DNA of 63,097 nucleotides from Clostridium sp. cel8 (GTDB lineage Bacteria > Bacillota > Clostridia > Clostridiales > Clostridiaceae): contig NZ_JACGAG010000013.1 of assembly GCF_014050525.1 (NCBI RefSeq), positions 1-63,097 of the forward strand, given 5' to 3'. Every line of letters starts with the position of its first letter. Position 1 is the first letter of the stretch. Of the stretch, positions 39,759 through 50,107 are shown piece by piece. The notes below the pieces were generated by a model. The model had not been told where the DNA came from. It did not search any database and worked only from the letters and a program-made list of their open reading frames with translations. The position numbers were made by a program, and so were the translations under genes.

Positions 39759-42700
39759 CTAATGTTCATCGTTAAAATCATCTATATCCAAATCACCTTG
39801 TAATTCATCTAGATTCAAATTATTATTTTCTTCATTCGATTTATTACCATCATCAATAACATAGTTTTCATCAGCATTAGAATTTGATATATATTTATCT
39901 TTATCTTTTCCATTTTGAGAATTTGAATCCTCAGTTCCTTCTATATTTACATCTAAATCTTCTACATCGTCATCAACAGATTCTTTTATTTTTATCTCTT
40001 CATTATTGTCATTTAATACTTTAACATCAAGACAAAGTGCTTGAAGTTCTTTTATAAGTACTTTAAATGATTCTGGAACACCTGGCTCAGGTATATTTTC
40101 ACCTTTTACTATAGCTTCATAGGTTTTTACTCTTCCTACTACATCATCTGATTTAACTGTTAATATTTCTTGAAGAGTATGTGCTGCGCCATATGCTTCA
40201 AGTGCCCAAACTTCCATTTCTCCAAATCTTTGTCCTCCGAACTGAGCTTTACCTCCAAGTGGTTGCTGAGTTACAAGTGAATATGGCCCTGTAGATCTTG
40301 CATGAATCTTATCATCAACTAAATGAGCCAATTTCAAAATATACATATAACCTACTGTAACAGGTCTATCAAACGGTTCACCAGTTCTTCCATCATATAA
40401 CACAGTTTTTCCATTAGTATTATATCCCGCTTTTTTTAGACATTCCAATATATCCTCTTCTCTAGCACCATCAAATACTTGAGTTGCTACATGCCATCCT
40501 AGTTTACTAGCAGCTAATCCAAGATGTACTTCAAGAACTTGACCTATGTTCATACGAGAAGGAACACCAAGAGGATTTAAACAAATCTGAAGTGGTCTAC
40601 CATCTGGCAAAAAAGGCATATCTTCTTCCGGTAATACTCTAGAAATAACACCCTTATTTCCATGTCTACCAGACATTTTATCACCAACAGATATCTTCCT
40701 TTTCTGAGCTATATAGCATCTTACAAGTTTATTTACTCCAGGAGGAAGTTCATCTCCATTTTCTCTAGTAAATACTTTCACATCTACAATTATACCATAC
40801 TCACCATGTGGCACTCTAAGTGAAGTATCTCTAACCTCTCTTGCTTTTTCTCCAAATATAGCTCTTAATAGTCTTTCTTCTGCTGTAAGTTCAGTTTCAC
40901 CTTTTGGTGTAACTTTTCCAACTAATATATCGCCGGATCTTACTTCAGCTCCTATTCTTATTATTCCTCTTTCATCTATATCTTTTAAGGCATCTTCTCC
41001 AACATTAGGTATATCTCTAGTAATTTCTTCTGGCCCAAGTTTTGTATCTCTAGCTTCAGATTCATATTCCTCTATGTGAATGGATGTAAATACGTCATCT
41101 CTAACAAGTTCTTCTGATATAAGCATAGCATCTTCGTAGTTATATCCTTCCCATGTAGTGAATCCCATTCTTATGTTTTTCCCCAAAGCTATTTCTCCAA
41201 GATCAGTTGATGGACCATCTGCAATTACAGTTCCACGTTCAACCTTTTCTCCTTTTTCAACTATAGGTCTTTGATTTATACAAGTTCCTTGGTTAGATCT
41301 CTTAAATTTTATCAAATGATAAACATCTATACCGCCATCTGAATCTCTTTTCACTCTAATTTCATTGGCACTTACATATACTACAGTTCCTGCATTCCTT
41401 GCTTTAGGTAAAACACCAGAATCTACGGCAGCTTTATACTCAATACCGGTTCCTACAATAGGTGCTTCAGGTTTTAAAAGTGGTACCGCTTGCCTCTGCA
41501 TATTGGATCCCATGAGTGCACGACTTGCATCATCATTTTCTAGAAAAGGTATCATAGCTGTAGCAACGGAAACCAATTGTCTAGGTGAAACATCTATAAA
41601 ATCAACATCCTCAGATGGTACTACTATAACATCACCTTTATCCCTAACAGTGACTCTTTTATCAACAAAGCTTCCATCTTCATTTAAAGGCTCATTTGCT
41701 TGACCAATTAGATACTCATCTTCTTCATCTGCAGTCATATATACAATTTCATCAGTAACTCTACCAGTTGATTTATCAACTTTTCTATATGGTGCTTCAA
41801 TAAAACCATATTCATTAACTTTTGCATAAGTTGCCAAAGAATTAATAAGTCCTATATTAGGTCCTTCTGGAGTTTCTATAGGACACATTCTTCCATAATG
41901 AGAGTTGTGAACATCTCTTACTTCAAATCCTGCTCTTTCTCTTGACAATCCACCAGGACCTAATGCAGATAATCTTCTCTTATGAGTAAGTTCTGAAAGA
42001 GGATTAGTTTGATCCATAAATTGAGATAACTGTGAACTTCCAAAGAACTCTTTTATTGCAGCAGCTACAGGTCTTATATTTATAAGTGCTTGAGGTGTTA
42101 TTACCTCCTGATCTTGTATTGTCATTCTTTCCTTAACTACTCTTTCCATTCTAGAAAGACCTATTCTAAATTGATTCTGCAAAAGTTCTCCAACAGATCT
42201 AAGCCTTCTGTTACCAAGATGATCAATATCATCGGTATATCCTATATTATAAGCCAATCCTAATTCATAGCTAATGGTAGCATATATATCATCTTTCACT
42301 ATATGCTTTGGAATTAATTCATGCATATGCTTTCTAATTTGATCTTTAATTGCTTCTTCATCACTATAGTTATTTAATATTTCTTTTAATACTGGATAAT
42401 AAACACTTTCTTTTATATTTAAATCACTTATATCAAAGTCAATGAAATTATGTATGTTCACAAAATTATTTCCGATAACTCTTAAAATATTATCATCTAT
42501 TTGAATATCTACGATATTTATACCAGATTGTTGTATTTCTACAGCTTTATCCCTATCAATTTGTTCTCCCTTTTGAACCAGTATTTCTCCAGTTTCTGGA
42601 TTGACTATATCTTTAGCCGCTATTTGATTTGTAATTCTGAGATAAAGTGCTAATTTCTTATTAAATTTATATCTTCCAACCCTTGAAAGATCATATCTCT

Positions 42701-43487
42701 TTGCATCAAAAAACAAAGAGTCAATAAGTGACTTTGCACTATCTACTGTAGGTGGTTCACCTGGTCTCAATCTTTTATAAATTTCAAGCAATGCTTCTTC
42801 ATGAGTTTTAGTATTATCTTTTTCAATTGTAGCTTTTAATCTTTCATCTTCGCCAAAAAACTCAGTAATTTCATTATCTGTGCCATATCCCATTGCTCTA
42901 GCTAAAATAGTTATAGGTAATTTTCTTGTCTTATCTATTCTAACGTATATTATATCATTTGAGTCAGTTTCGTACTCTAACCAGGCCCCCCTATTAGGAA
43001 TAACAGTAGAGGAAAAAAGTTTTTTCCCGGTTTTGTCAAGTGACATATCATAATATACTCCTGGCGACCTTACAAGCTGACTTACTATAACTCTTTCTGC
43101 TCCATTAATTATAAAAGTTCCCTGCTCCGTCATAAGAGGGAAATCTCCCATAAAAACTTCTTGCTCTTTAACTTCTCCAGTTTCTTTATTCAGTAATCTA
43201 ACCTTAACTTTTAACGGTGCAGCATAAGTAGCATCTCTTTCTTTACATTCTTCAACAGAATATTTGATATTATCCATATCTAGTTTATAACCTACAAACT
43301 CTAAGTTAAGATTTGCAGTATAATCTTGAATTGGATTTATATCATCAAATACCTCTTGTAAGCCTTCTTTCAAAAACCAATTATATGAATCTAACTGCAC
43401 TTCTATTAAATTAGGCATATGCTCTACTTCTTTAAGCCTGGAAAAGCTCATTCTAGTTCTTTTACCAACCTGGACAGGATGTACCAT
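39759..43487 (-). CDS. rpoB: DNA-directed RNA polymerase beta subunit
   Basis: A 1242-residue subunit. The rifamycin pocket reads [27 protein letters not shown], that is, wild type at the usual resistance positions. The last 70 or so residues form an acidic, asparagine-rich tail after the conserved end, longer than in Bacillus. It has its own strong promoter (43656-43684) in addition to read-through from rplL. Confidence 0.99.
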   Translation of the reverse strand: MVHPVQVGKRTRMSFSRLKEVEHMPNLIEVQLDSYNWFLKEGLQEVFDDINPIQDYTANLNLEFVGYKLDMDNIKYSVEECKERDATYAAPLKVKVRLLNKETGEVKEQEVFMGDFPLMTEQGTFIINGAERVIVSQLVRSPGVYYDMSLDKTGKKLFSSTVIPNRGAWLEYETDSNDIIYVRIDKTRKLPITILARAMGYGTDNEITEFFGEDERLKATIEKDNTKTHEEALLEIYKRLRPGEPPTVDSAKSLIDSLFFDAKRYDLSRVGRYKFNKKLALYLRITNQIAAKDIVNPETGEILVQKGEQIDRDKAVEIQQSGINIVDIQIDDNILRVIGNNFVNIHNFIDFDISDLNIKESVYYPVLKEILNNYSDEEAIKDQIRKHMHELIPKHIVKDDIYATISYELGLAYNIGYTDDIDHLGNRRLRSVGELLQNQFRIGLSRMERVVKERMTIQDQEVITPQALINIRPVAAAIKEFFGSSQLSQFMDQTNPLSELTHKRRLSALGPGGLSRERAGFEVRDVHNSHYGRMCPIETPEGPNIGLINSLATYAKVNEYGFIEAPYRKVDKSTGRVTDEIVYMTADEEDEYLIGQANEPLNEDGSFVDKRVTVRDKGDVIVVPSEDVDFIDVSPRQLVSVATAMIPFLENDDASRALMGSNMQRQAVPLLKPEAPIVGTGIEYKAAVDSGVLPKARNAGTVVYVSANEIRVKRDSDGGIDVYHLIKFKRSNQGTCINQRPIVEKGEKVERGTVIADGPSTDLGEIALGKNIRMGFTTWEGYNYEDAMLISEELVRDDVFTSIHIEEYESEARDTKLGPEEITRDIPNVGEDALKDIDERGIIRIGAEVRSGDILVGKVTPKGETELTAEERLLRAIFGEKAREVRDTSLRVPHGEYGIIVDVKVFTRENGDELPPGVNKLVRCYIAQKRKISVGDKMSGRHGNKGVISRVLPEEDMPFLPDGRPLQICLNPLGVPSRMNIGQVLEVHLGLAASKLGWHVATQVFDGAREEDILECLKKAGYNTNGKTVLYDGRTGEPFDRPVTVGYMYILKLAHLVDDKIHARSTGPYSLVTQQPLGGKAQFGGQRFGEMEVWALEAYGAAHTLQEILTVKSDDVVGRVKTYEAIVKGENIPEPGVPESFKVLIKELQALCLDVKVLNDNNEEIKIKESVDDDVEDLDVNIEGTEDSNSQNGKDKDKYISNSNADENYVIDDGNKSNEENNNLNLDELQGDLDIDDFNDEH

Positions 43488-43655
43488 TGACTTTCACCCC
43501 TCGCATAAACTAAAAATAGCCAAAAACATTTATATATATGTTCATGGATTTTAACATTACTATCAAATTAGTATAACCTATTTTTACATAAGATATTCAA
43601 ATTACACTAATTTTCTATCATCATATTGATTCTTAACTAATCAATGCAATTTATT

Positions 43656-43684
43656 ATGTTATCATAATATCAAAAATATGTCAA
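43656..43684 (-). promoter_or_regulatory. Promoter of rpoB-rpoC
   Basis: On the minus strand TTGACA (43679-43684) is followed after 17 bases by TAACAT (43656-43661). Start near 43649 leaves a leader of about 160 bases before rpoB, in which no frame was seen. Confidence 0.82.
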
Positions 43685-43709
43685 TAATTATTTTCACTTT
43701 TTTATTGAT

Positions 43710-43758
43710 AAATTTATAAAAGAGACACTTTTTAATAAAGTGTCTCTTTTATAAATTT
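43710..43758 (-). terminator. Terminator or attenuator between rplL and rpoB
   Basis: Two perfectly complementary 21-base arms (43710-43730 and 43738-43758) with a seven-base loop lie 22 bases after the rplL stop. The core GAGACACTT/AAGTGTCTC is followed by a T/A-rich strand. It is likely to reduce passage of polymerase into rpoB, whose promoter is just downstream. Confidence 0.88.
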
Positions 43759-43780
43759 CATATAACAAAATTACTTAATT

Positions 43781-44146
43781 CTACTGTAATTCTACTGTAG
43801 CACCAACTTCTTCAAACTTAGCCTTCATTGCTTCAGCATCTTCCTTACTTACGCCTTCTTTTAATGTCTTAGGAGCTCCATCAACTAATCCTTTAGCATC
43901 TTTTAATCCTAATCCTGTAACTTCTCTAACAACTTTTATAACTTTTATCTTTTGTGAACCTACTTCTTTTAATACTACATTAAACTCAGTTTTTTCTGCT
44001 GCTGCTCCACCATCTGCTGCTCCTCCTGCAACTGCTACTGGTGCTGCTGCACTTACTCCAAATTCTTCCTCACATGCTTTTACTAATTCATTTAATTCTA
44101 AAACACTCATATCTTTTATAGCTTGAATAATTTCTTCTTTATTCAT
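43781..44146 (-). CDS. rplL: 50S ribosomal protein L7/L12
   Basis: A 121-residue stalk protein present in several copies per ribosome that recruits GTPase factors. N-terminal dimer helix, an alanine/glycine hinge ([10 protein letters not shown]) and C-terminal K-I[18 protein letters not shown] domain are all clear. It follows rplJ by 32 bases. Confidence 0.98.
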   Translation of the reverse strand: MNKEEIIQAIKDMSVLELNELVKACEEEFGVSAAAPVAVAGGAADGGAAAEKTEFNVVLKEVGSQKIKVIKVVREVTGLGLKDAKGLVDGAPKTLKEGVSKEDAEAMKAKFEEVGATVELQ

Positions 44147-44178
44147 TTAATATACACCTCCAAAATTTCTCTTGTTTA

Positions 44179-44688
44179 TTACGCTTCTTTTGAAGCTGAA
44201 TCTTTTTGTTTTGATATTGCATCCAATAAGTATACAAAATTTGATATTGGAGCCTTAAAGCTACCAAGCAATTTAGCAATAAGTACTTCCCTAGGTGGTA
44301 TTTTAGCAAATTGTTTAATTTTAGCTTCATCATAGAATTCACCATCTATAATTCCACCTTTAAGTTCTAAAACTTTATGATCTTTAGCATACTCATTAAT
44401 TACTCTTGCAGGAGCTGTTACATCTTCATATGAAAATGCTATTGATATAGGTCCATTAAGAATTTGTTCTGCATCATTATATCCTAATTCTCTTGCTGCA
44501 ATTTTTGATAATGTATTTTTATAGACCTTATATTCTACATCAGCTTCTCTTAAATTCTTTCTAAGTTCTGTATCTTCTTCAACTGTCAATCCCTGATATT
44601 TAGAAAAGACTATAGCTTTTGATTTTTCCATCTTTTCTTTAATTTCTTTGACTTTATCTTCTTTCAATTTTCTATTTTTATTTGCCAC
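44179..44688 (-). CDS. rplJ: 50S ribosomal protein L10
   Basis: A 169-residue stalk base protein that binds 23S rRNA and carries L7/L12 dimers on its C-terminal helix. GTG start at 44688 after AGGAGGTG. The complex of L10 with L7/L12 is the known repressor acting on the rRNA-mimic leader upstream, which is present here at 44742-44833. Confidence 0.97.
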   Translation of the reverse strand: MANKNRKLKEDKVKEIKEKMEKSKAIVFSKYQGLTVEEDTELRKNLREADVEYKVYKNTLSKIAARELGYNDAEQILNGPISIAFSYEDVTAPARVINEYAKDHKVLELKGGIIDGEFYDEAKIKQFAKIPPREVLIAKLLGSFKAPISNFVYLLDAISKQKDSASKEA

Positions 44689-44741
44689 TCTATATACACC
44701 TCCTCATAGCACACTAAAAACTTACAAAATTAAAGATCTCT

Positions 44742-44833
44742 CCATAGACAAAGAGAGACCAACCGACTTCTTATATTGGAATCCTAGGTAGGTTGGGACT
44801 ATCCCTTTACGCTTTTGCACCTACTGTCTATGG
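44742..44833 (-). promoter_or_regulatory. L10 leader (rRNA-mimic autoregulatory element)
   Basis: Outer arms CCATAGACA (44742-44750) and TGTCTATGG (44825-44833) match perfectly and enclose the inner GGTTGG/CCAACC-type arms with an A/G-rich asymmetric loop. This is the L10 leader arrangement found before rplJ-rplL in Firmicutes and Proteobacteria, in which L10-L12 binds the mRNA. The covariance model was not run. Confidence 0.85.
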
Positions 44834-44880
44834 AATATTTACTTATTTATAATTAATATACTAGAAACTTTCTGTAAGTA

Positions 44881-45570
44881 TTAATCCAAAACTTTAGCTG
44901 GATTTATTTTTATTCCAGGTCCCATTGTACTTGATAATACTACAGATTTCAAATATTGTCCTTTAGATGCTGATGGTTTTGCCTTTATAATTGCATCTAG
45001 TAATGAATGAAAATTATCTAGCAAATTTTCTGATTCAAATGATTTCTTTCCTATTGGTACATGTATTATAGAAGTCTTATCTACTCTATATTCAACTTTT
45101 CCGGCTTTAATATCTTTTACAGCCTTTTCAACATCAAAAGTTACTGTACCAGATTTAGGATTTGGCATTAATCCTTTAGGTCCAAGAATTCTACCTAATC
45201 TACCAACAACACCCATCATGTCTGGAGTTGCAACAACTACATCGAAATCAAACCAATTTTCCTTTTGGATCTTTTCAACATATTCTTCTGCACCTGCAAA
45301 ATCTGCACCTGCATTTTTTGCTTCATCAACTTTGGATCCTTTAGCAAACACGAGAACCTTAACTTTTTTACCTGTTCCATGAGGAAGTATTACAGCTCCT
45401 CTAACTTGCTGATCTGCATGTCTTGGATCTACGCCTAACTTTAATGCAACTTCAATAGTTTCATCAAACTTGGCTTTTGCTGTTTTTAAAACTAAATTCA
45501 CAGCCTCTTCTGGTGAATATAACACATTTTTATCAATAAGCTTTACACTTTCTTCATAATTCTTTCCCAT
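44881..45570 (-). CDS. rplA: 50S ribosomal protein L1
   Basis: A 229-residue protein of the mobile L1 stalk; it helps deacylated tRNA leave. Start ATG 45570 (M-G-K-N-Y-E-E-S-V) follows AGAGGAGG; 14 upstream codons of open frame have none. The [17 protein letters not shown] block is diagnostic. It lies after rplK. Confidence 0.97.
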   Translation of the reverse strand: MGKNYEESVKLIDKNVLYSPEEAVNLVLKTAKAKFDETIEVALKLGVDPRHADQQVRGAVILPHGTGKKVKVLVFAKGSKVDEAKNAGADFAGAEEYVEKIQKENWFDFDVVVATPDMMGVVGRLGRILGPKGLMPNPKSGTVTFDVEKAVKDIKAGKVEYRVDKTSIIHVPIGKKSFESENLLDNFHSLLDAIIKAKPSASKGQYLKSVVLSSTMGPGIKINPAKVLD

Positions 45571-45626
45571 TTTAAATCCTCCTCTGTGGTAAGTAACGGC
45601 ATAGCCTCCCACTAATTTAGCTGATA

Positions 45627-46049
45627 CTATTCAACTGTTATTCCCATACTTCTTGCAGTTCCAGCTATCATCTTCATAGCTTTTTCAACTGATGAAGCAT
45701 TTAAATCCTTCATCTTCATTTCTGCTATTTCTTTAATTTGTTCTTTTGTTACTTTAGCAACTTTTGTTCTATTTGATTCACTAGAACCACTTTCAATTCC
45801 TACTGCCTTTTTGAGCAACACTGCTGCTGGTGGTGTTTTTAGTATAAAACTAAATGACCTATCCTGATATACAGTAATTACTACAGGGATTATTAATCCT
45901 GCTTGTTTATTAGTCTTAGCATTAAATTCTTTACAGAATCCCATAATATTTACACCATGCTGTCCAAGTGCAGGTCCTACTGGTGGTGCTGGACTTGCTT
46001 TACCTGCAGGAAGTTGAAGTTTAATTATTCCTACTACTTTTTTAGCCAT
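45627..46049 (-). CDS. rplK: 50S ribosomal protein L11
   Basis: A 140-residue protein of the GTPase-associated centre, also needed for RelA-type stringent signalling. Start ATG 46049 (M-A-K-K-V-V-G) follows AGGAGGTG. The proline-rich [17 protein letters not shown] segment, where thiostrepton resistance changes arise, is wild type. Confidence 0.97.
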   Translation of the reverse strand: MAKKVVGIIKLQLPAGKASPAPPVGPALGQHGVNIMGFCKEFNAKTNKQAGLIIPVVITVYQDRSFSFILKTPPAAVLLKKAVGIESGSSESNRTKVAKVTKEQIKEIAEMKMKDLNASSVEKAMKMIAGTARSMGITVE

Positions 46050-46106
46050 AATATTCACCTCCTATAATGCAACTTATAGACTTTCGTTTCAAACTATTGA
46101 ATACTT

Positions 46107-46628
46107 CTAGTTTAACTTTTCTATTTGATTAAAATCAAGTTCAACAGGAGTTTCCCTGCCAAACATATTAACTAATGCTTTAACTATTCTCTTTTCAGTA
46201 TTGATTTCTTGGACAACAGCTGAGAAATTCTCAAGAGGACCAGATTTAACCTTCACATTTTCTCCTACTGATATGTCTATATTTACAGGTTTTTCACTTA
46301 TTCCCATAGCTTTTACTTCTTCATCTGTAAGTGGAACTGGTTTAGATCCAGGTCCAACAAAGCCTGTAACTCCTCTAGTGTTCCTAACTATATACCAAGA
46401 ATCATCACTCATAACCATGTGTATTAAAACATATCCTGGGAAAATCTTCTTGAGGGTTATCTTTTTCTTTCCATCCTTAATTTCAACCTGTTCTTCCATA
46501 GGAACTTGAACGTCATCTATCCAATCATAGAGGTTTCTATTTTCTATGGTTTTCTCAAGGTTAGCCTTAACCTTATTTTCATAACCAGAATATGTATGAA
46601 CTACATACCATCTAGCTTTATCTGCCAT
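46107..46628 (-). CDS. nusG: Transcription elongation factor NusG
   Basis: A 173-residue factor that binds the polymerase clamp and coordinates pausing, termination and coupling to translation. The N-terminal NGN domain (W-Y-V-V-H-T-Y-S-G-Y-E-N-K-V) and C-terminal KOW domain (V-G-E-N-V-K-V-K-S-G-P) are clear. It follows secE in the usual order. Confidence 0.98.
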   Translation of the reverse strand: MADKARWYVVHTYSGYENKVKANLEKTIENRNLYDWIDDVQVPMEEQVEIKDGKKKITLKKIFPGYVLIHMVMSDDSWYIVRNTRGVTGFVGPGSKPVPLTDEEVKAMGISEKPVNIDISVGENVKVKSGPLENFSAVVQEINTEKRIVKALVNMFGRETPVELDFNQIEKLN

Positions 46629-46675
46629 AATATGAGGGACGAAAGTATATCTCGACCCTTACCTCCTTTTTATTA

Positions 46676-46903
46676 TTATTTCAATATGCTTTTAACTATG
46701 AAATTGAATCCAAAATCCAATATCCCAACAATAACAACATACACAGCGCAAAATGCAATAACTGATATAGATGATTTTTTCACATCTTCTTTTGATGCCC
46801 AAGTTATTCTTTTGAATTCTGCTACCAAGTCTTTAAAAAAATTGGAGCTTTCATTATTTACTACTGTTTTTCTATTGAATTTTCTATTATTGCTTGCAGC
46901 CAT
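46676..46903 (-). CDS. secE: Preprotein translocase subunit SecE
   Basis: A 75-residue single-span partner of SecY. The start is M-A-A-S-N-N at 46903 after AAGGATGTG. The conserved amphipathic stretch W-A-S-K-E-D-V precedes one C-terminal membrane segment, as in other Gram-positive SecE proteins. Confidence 0.95.
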   Translation of the reverse strand: MAASNNRKFNRKTVVNNESSNFFKDLVAEFKRITWASKEDVKKSSISVIAFCAVYVVIVGILDFGFNFIVKSILK

Positions 46904-46938
46904 GATATTCACATCCTTGAAATATTCTTTATATTCTA

Positions 46939-47094
46939 CTATTTTGTTTCCTTATGAATTGTATGTTTATGGCAAAATGGGCAATATTTTCTCATTTCCA
47001 TTCTATCAGGATTGTTTTTCTTATTCTTCACTGTACTATAATTTCTCTGTTTACAATCTGTGCATGCTAATGTAACTTTTACTCTCACTGCCAT
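46939..47094 (-). CDS. rpmG: 50S ribosomal protein L33 (zinc-binding)
   Basis: A 51-residue protein found by reading the sequence between secE and tuf. It starts [14 protein letters not shown], with Cys11, Cys14, Cys38 and Cys41 making the C+ zinc site, and ends K-E-T-K. The ATG follows AGGAGGTG. Its place before secE is standard. Confidence 0.97.
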   Translation of the reverse strand: MAVRVKVTLACTDCKQRNYSTVKNKKNNPDRMEMRKYCPFCHKHTIHKETK

Positions 47095-47269
47095 CACACC
47101 TCCTGGTATTGTTAATGTATGTCAATTATTCCCATCTACATTAAATTTAGAGGATGAGATCTAACTATATAAAGCACCTTAACTTTAATATAATTTATAT
47201 ACGGTGATTGACAACACCGCAATAATATCTTTTTAATAAAATATTCGCAATTTTGTGCATTACTTATAT

Positions 47270-47298
47270 ACTTTATCACAGCTTAGTTTTTATGTCAA
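47270..47298 (-). promoter_or_regulatory. Promoter of rpmG-secE-nusG-rplK-rplA
   Basis: On the minus strand TTGACA (47293-47298) is followed after 17 bases by TAAAGT (47270-47275), directly after the tuf terminator. Start near 47263. A short stem (CGGTG/CACCG, 47202-47206 with 47215-47219) lies early in the leader. Confidence 0.8.
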
Positions 47299-47320
47299 TA
47301 AAAAATAATATATTAATTTT

Positions 47321-47355
47321 AAAAAGAACCAGGTCCAAGAAACCTGGTCCTTCTT
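47321..47355 (-). terminator. Terminator of the second tuf gene
   Basis: AAGAACCAGGT and ACCTGGTCCTT arms pair around a seven-base loop immediately after the tuf stop, with T-rich sequence on the minus strand after it. It separates the tRNA-tuf unit from rpmG-secE-nusG. Confidence 0.88.
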
Positions 47356-47358
47356 TAA

Positions 47359-48552
47359 TTACTCAACAATTTTAGTAACAACACCTGAACCAACTGTTCT
47401 TCCGCCTTCTCTTATTGCAAATCTCAATCCTTCGTGCATTGCTACTGGTGTTATAAGCTCTACATTCATATCTATGTGATCTCCTGGCATTACCATTTCT
47501 GTTCCTTCTGGTAATGTTATTGATCCTGTTACGTCTGTTGTTCTAAAATAAAACTGTGGTCTATATCCATTAAAAAATGGTGTATGTCTTCCGCCTTCTT
47601 CTTTCTTCAATACATATACCTGGCCTACAAATTTCTTGTGTGGATGTACTGTACCTGGATGTGCTAAAACCTGACCTCTTTCTACTTCTTCTCTCTGTAT
47701 TCCTCTTAACAATACTCCTATGTTATCTCCTGCCATTGCCTGGTCAAGAATCTTTCTAAACATTTCTACTCCTGTACATACTGTCTTCTTCTTATCTTCT
47801 TTAAGTCCTACTATCTCTAATTCGTCCCCTACTTTCAATACTCCTGTTTCTACTCTTCCTGTTGCAACTGTTCCTCTTCCTGTTATTGTGAATATATCCT
47901 CTATTGGCATCAAAAATGGCTTATCTGTTGGTCTTTCTGGTGTTGGTATATATTCATCTACTGCATTCATTAATTCATATATACATTTTGTTGCTTCTTT
48001 ATCATCTGGGTTCTCTAATGCCTTTAATGCACTTCCTACTATTATTGGAACATCATCTCCTGGGAATCCATATTCATTTAATAATTCCCTTACTTCCATT
48101 TCTACTAATTCTATTAACTCTGGATCATCTACTTGATCTGATTTATTTAAAAATACTACTATATACTGAACTCCTACTCTGCTTGCTAGTAGTATATGTT
48201 CTCTTGTCTGTGGCATTGGACCATCTGCTGCACTTACTACTAGGATTGCTCCATCCATTTGTGCTGCCCCTGTTATCATATTCTTTACATAGTCTGCATG
48301 TCCTGGACAGTCTACATGTGCATAATGTCTTTTTTCTGTCTCATACTCTACATGTGCTGTATTTATTGTTATTCCTCTCTCTTTTTCTTCTGGTGCCTTA
48401 TCTATTTCATCATACTTTGTTTCTGCTGCCTTTCCTTCTTTTGCTAATATTGTTGTTATTGCTGCTGTCAATGTTGTCTTCCCATGATCTACATGCCCTA
48501 TTGTTCCTATGTTTACATGTGGCTTTGTTCTCTCAAATTTTTCTTTTGACAT
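47359..48552 (-). CDS. tuf: Elongation factor Tu, copy 2
   Basis: A 397-residue protein identical to copy 1. Three other frames across the gene translate identically too, which means the nucleotide sequences agree throughout. Unlike copy 1 it is transcribed after tRNA-Gly and tRNA-Thr, and ahead of rpmG-secE-nusG, an arrangement like the tufB locus of enterobacteria. A one-base insertion next to the ribosome site marks the end of identity. Confidence 0.99.
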   Translation of the reverse strand: MSKEKFERTKPHVNIGTIGHVDHGKTTLTAAITTILAKEGKAAETKYDEIDKAPEEKERGITINTAHVEYETEKRHYAHVDCPGHADYVKNMITGAAQMDGAILVVSAADGPMPQTREHILLASRVGVQYIVVFLNKSDQVDDPELIELVEMEVRELLNEYGFPGDDVPIIVGSALKALENPDDKEATKCIYELMNAVDEYIPTPERPTDKPFLMPIEDIFTITGRGTVATGRVETGVLKVGDELEIVGLKEDKKKTVCTGVEMFRKILDQAMAGDNIGVLLRGIQREEVERGQVLAHPGTVHPHKKFVGQVYVLKKEEGGRHTPFFNGYRPQFYFRTTDVTGSITLPEGTEMVMPGDHIDMNVELITPVAMHEGLRFAIREGGRTVGSGVVTKIVE

Positions 48553-48641
48553 TTTATTTTCTTCCTCCTTGTTTGTTCAAAGTTTTAATTAAGTAAACTC
48601 ACCCTGGTGTATTATAACTTTAAATTACACAAATATTACCC

Positions 48642-48717
48642 TGGAGCCCATGACCAGGATTGAACTGGTGACCTCCACCTTACCAAGGTGACGCTCTGCC
48701 AACTGAGCTACATGGGC
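48642..48717 (-). tRNA. tRNA-Thr (anticodon GGT), CCA encoded
   Basis: The minus strand folds as a tRNA: acceptor arms GCCCATG/CATGGGC, T-arm GTTCAATC, and anticodon loop T-T-G-G-T-A-A giving GGT, which reads ACC and ACT. The terminal CCA is encoded at 48642-48644. It lies between tRNA-Gly and tuf. Confidence 0.95.
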
Positions 48718-48727
48718 AATCATAAAA

Positions 48728-48802
48728 TGGAGCGGGAGACGGGGATTGAACCCGCGACAACCAGCTTGGGAAGCTGGTGTTCTACCACTGAACTACTCCC
48801 GC
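48728..48802 (-). tRNA. tRNA-Gly (anticodon CCC), CCA encoded
   Basis: Acceptor arms GCGGGAG/CTCCCGC, T-arm GGTTCAATCCC, and anticodon stem CCAGC/GCTGG around T-T-C-C-C-A-A give anticodon CCC. It reads GGG, a codon rarely used in this A+T-rich genome. CCA is encoded at 48728-48730. Confidence 0.95.
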
Positions 48803-48848
48803 TTATAAAACCATTACCTAGTATTTAAAACCTATATACCGATTATTA

Positions 48849-48877
48849 ATTTTAATACATATACATTTTTTTGTCAA
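48849..48877 (-). promoter_or_regulatory. Promoter of tRNA-Gly-tRNA-Thr-tuf
   Basis: On the minus strand TTGACA (48872-48877) and TAAAAT (48849-48854) are 17 bases apart. The -35 box lies eight bases after the sigH stop. No intrinsic terminator was seen between sigH and this promoter, so some read-through is possible. Confidence 0.85.
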
Positions 48878-48884
48878 TATAATT

Positions 48885-49523
48885 TTATTTTTCACTTAGA
48901 CATTTTTCTAACTTTCTTTTAACCCTTTGCAGTGCATTATCTATAGACTTAGCATGCCTATCTAAATCACATGCAATTTCCTGATATGATTTTCCATCCA
49001 AATACGACATAAGTACTTCCATTTCCAAATTTGATAGTACTTCACCTATTTCACTTTGTATATGATTTACTTCCTCTCTATTTATTATAAGCTCTTCAGG
49101 ATCTGCTACTTTTGTTTCTGACAAAACATCTAGTAGTGTTCTATCAGATTCTTCATCATATATTGGTTTGTTTAAAGAAATATATGTATTTAATGGAATA
49201 TGCTTTTGCCTTGTAGCAGTTTTTATAGCAGTTATTATCTGCCTAGTTATACATAATTCAGCAAAAGCTTTAAAAGACGATAACTTCTCCGACTTAAAAT
49301 CTCTTATCGCTTTATATAATCCAATCATTCCCTCTTGATATATATCTTCTTTATCTGCTCCAATCAAAAAATATGATTTTGATTTAGATTTTACAAAATT
49401 CTCATACTTATTGATTAGATATTCCTGTGCCCTTGTATCCCCTTTTTTCGCCTCAAAAACAACTTCTTCATCTGACTTTTCTTCAAAGGAGAAATTTTTT
49501 CCAATATAACCCCTACTATCCAA
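48885..49523 (-). CDS. sigH: RNA polymerase sigma-H factor (Spo0H)
   Basis: A 212-residue sigma-70-type factor that directs early stationary-phase and sporulation genes. Regions 2 (E-D-I-Y-Q-E-G-M-I-G-L-Y-K-A) and 4 (L-D-G-K-S-Y-Q-E-I-A) are present. The start is TTG 49523 after GGAGGGGAT; 22 upstream codons of open frame have no ribosome site. It ends the cysS-mrnC-rlmB-rae1-sigH group as in Bacillus. Confidence 0.95.
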   Translation of the reverse strand: MDSRGYIGKNFSFEEKSDEEVVFEAKKGDTRAQEYLINKYENFVKSKSKSYFLIGADKEDIYQEGMIGLYKAIRDFKSEKLSSFKAFAELCITRQIITAIKTATRQKHIPLNTYISLNKPIYDEESDRTLLDVLSETKVADPEELIINREEVNHIQSEIGEVLSNLEMEVLMSYLDGKSYQEIACDLDRHAKSIDNALQRVKRKLEKCLSEK

Positions 49524-49585
49524 GTTATCCCCTCCAAAACAAATATAAACCATATACTGATTATACATTACAAATAAATTTGCAG

Positions 49586-50107
49586 TCAATAGATTTTAGC
49601 TTTTTTTCTAATTTTTTCAAGTTTGTCTAATATTTCCTTGTCTATTCTGTCTTCTAAAGGATGTTTTTTGTCTGAATAATTCACATGAATTTTATTACGA
49701 ATTTTATGATTCATAGATTTAATTTCATTATAAAACTCCAAAGAAGACATTCTCACTGCACCTCTTTGAAAAACAAGTTGCTGTTCTAAATTATCTGAGG
49801 TTACTACAAATACTTCATTCCTACGTCCGATATTATTTACAGCTCTCTCTATATAGGCATCTGCTGTTTCACCTTCTTTAGTAAACACTACACTTAAATT
49901 ACTAGTAATCTTCTCACATTTTTCTATACTTCCTTGTACAAATTGTGCATCAAAAATTACAAATACTTTATATCCATTAAAGGCAGCATAACTTGTCAAA
50001 ATATCTATAAGTCCCTGTCTTGCGGATTCAAAACTATAATCTTTCATTTTAATTAGCTCGGGCCAACTATTTATTACATTATATCCATCAACAAAAACGT
50101 TTCTCAA
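49586..50107 (-). CDS. rae1: Rae1/YacP-type ribosome-associated endoribonuclease (NYN domain)
   Basis: A 173-residue PIN-like NYN protein. The N-terminal V-D-G-Y-N-V-I-N and the later D-N-L-E-Q-Q and T-A-D-A-Y-I-E segments hold the acidic active-site residues. In Bacillus subtilis the orthologue cleaves mRNA in the ribosomal A site. Translation begins at TTG overlapping the rlmB stop (T-T-G-A). Confidence 0.88.
   Translation of the reverse strand: MRNVFVDGYNVINSWPELIKMKDYSFESARQGLIDILTSYAAFNGYKVFVIFDAQFVQGSIEKCEKITSNLSVVFTKEGETADAYIERAVNNIGRRNEVFVVTSDNLEQQLVFQRGAVRMSSLEFYNEIKSMNHKIRNKIHVNYSDKKHPLEDRIDKEILDKLEKIRKKAKIY

Noticed and set aside
46506-47075. 189-residue plus-strand frame
   Set aside because: Lies across nusG, secE and rpmG in antisense; those three genes are certain.
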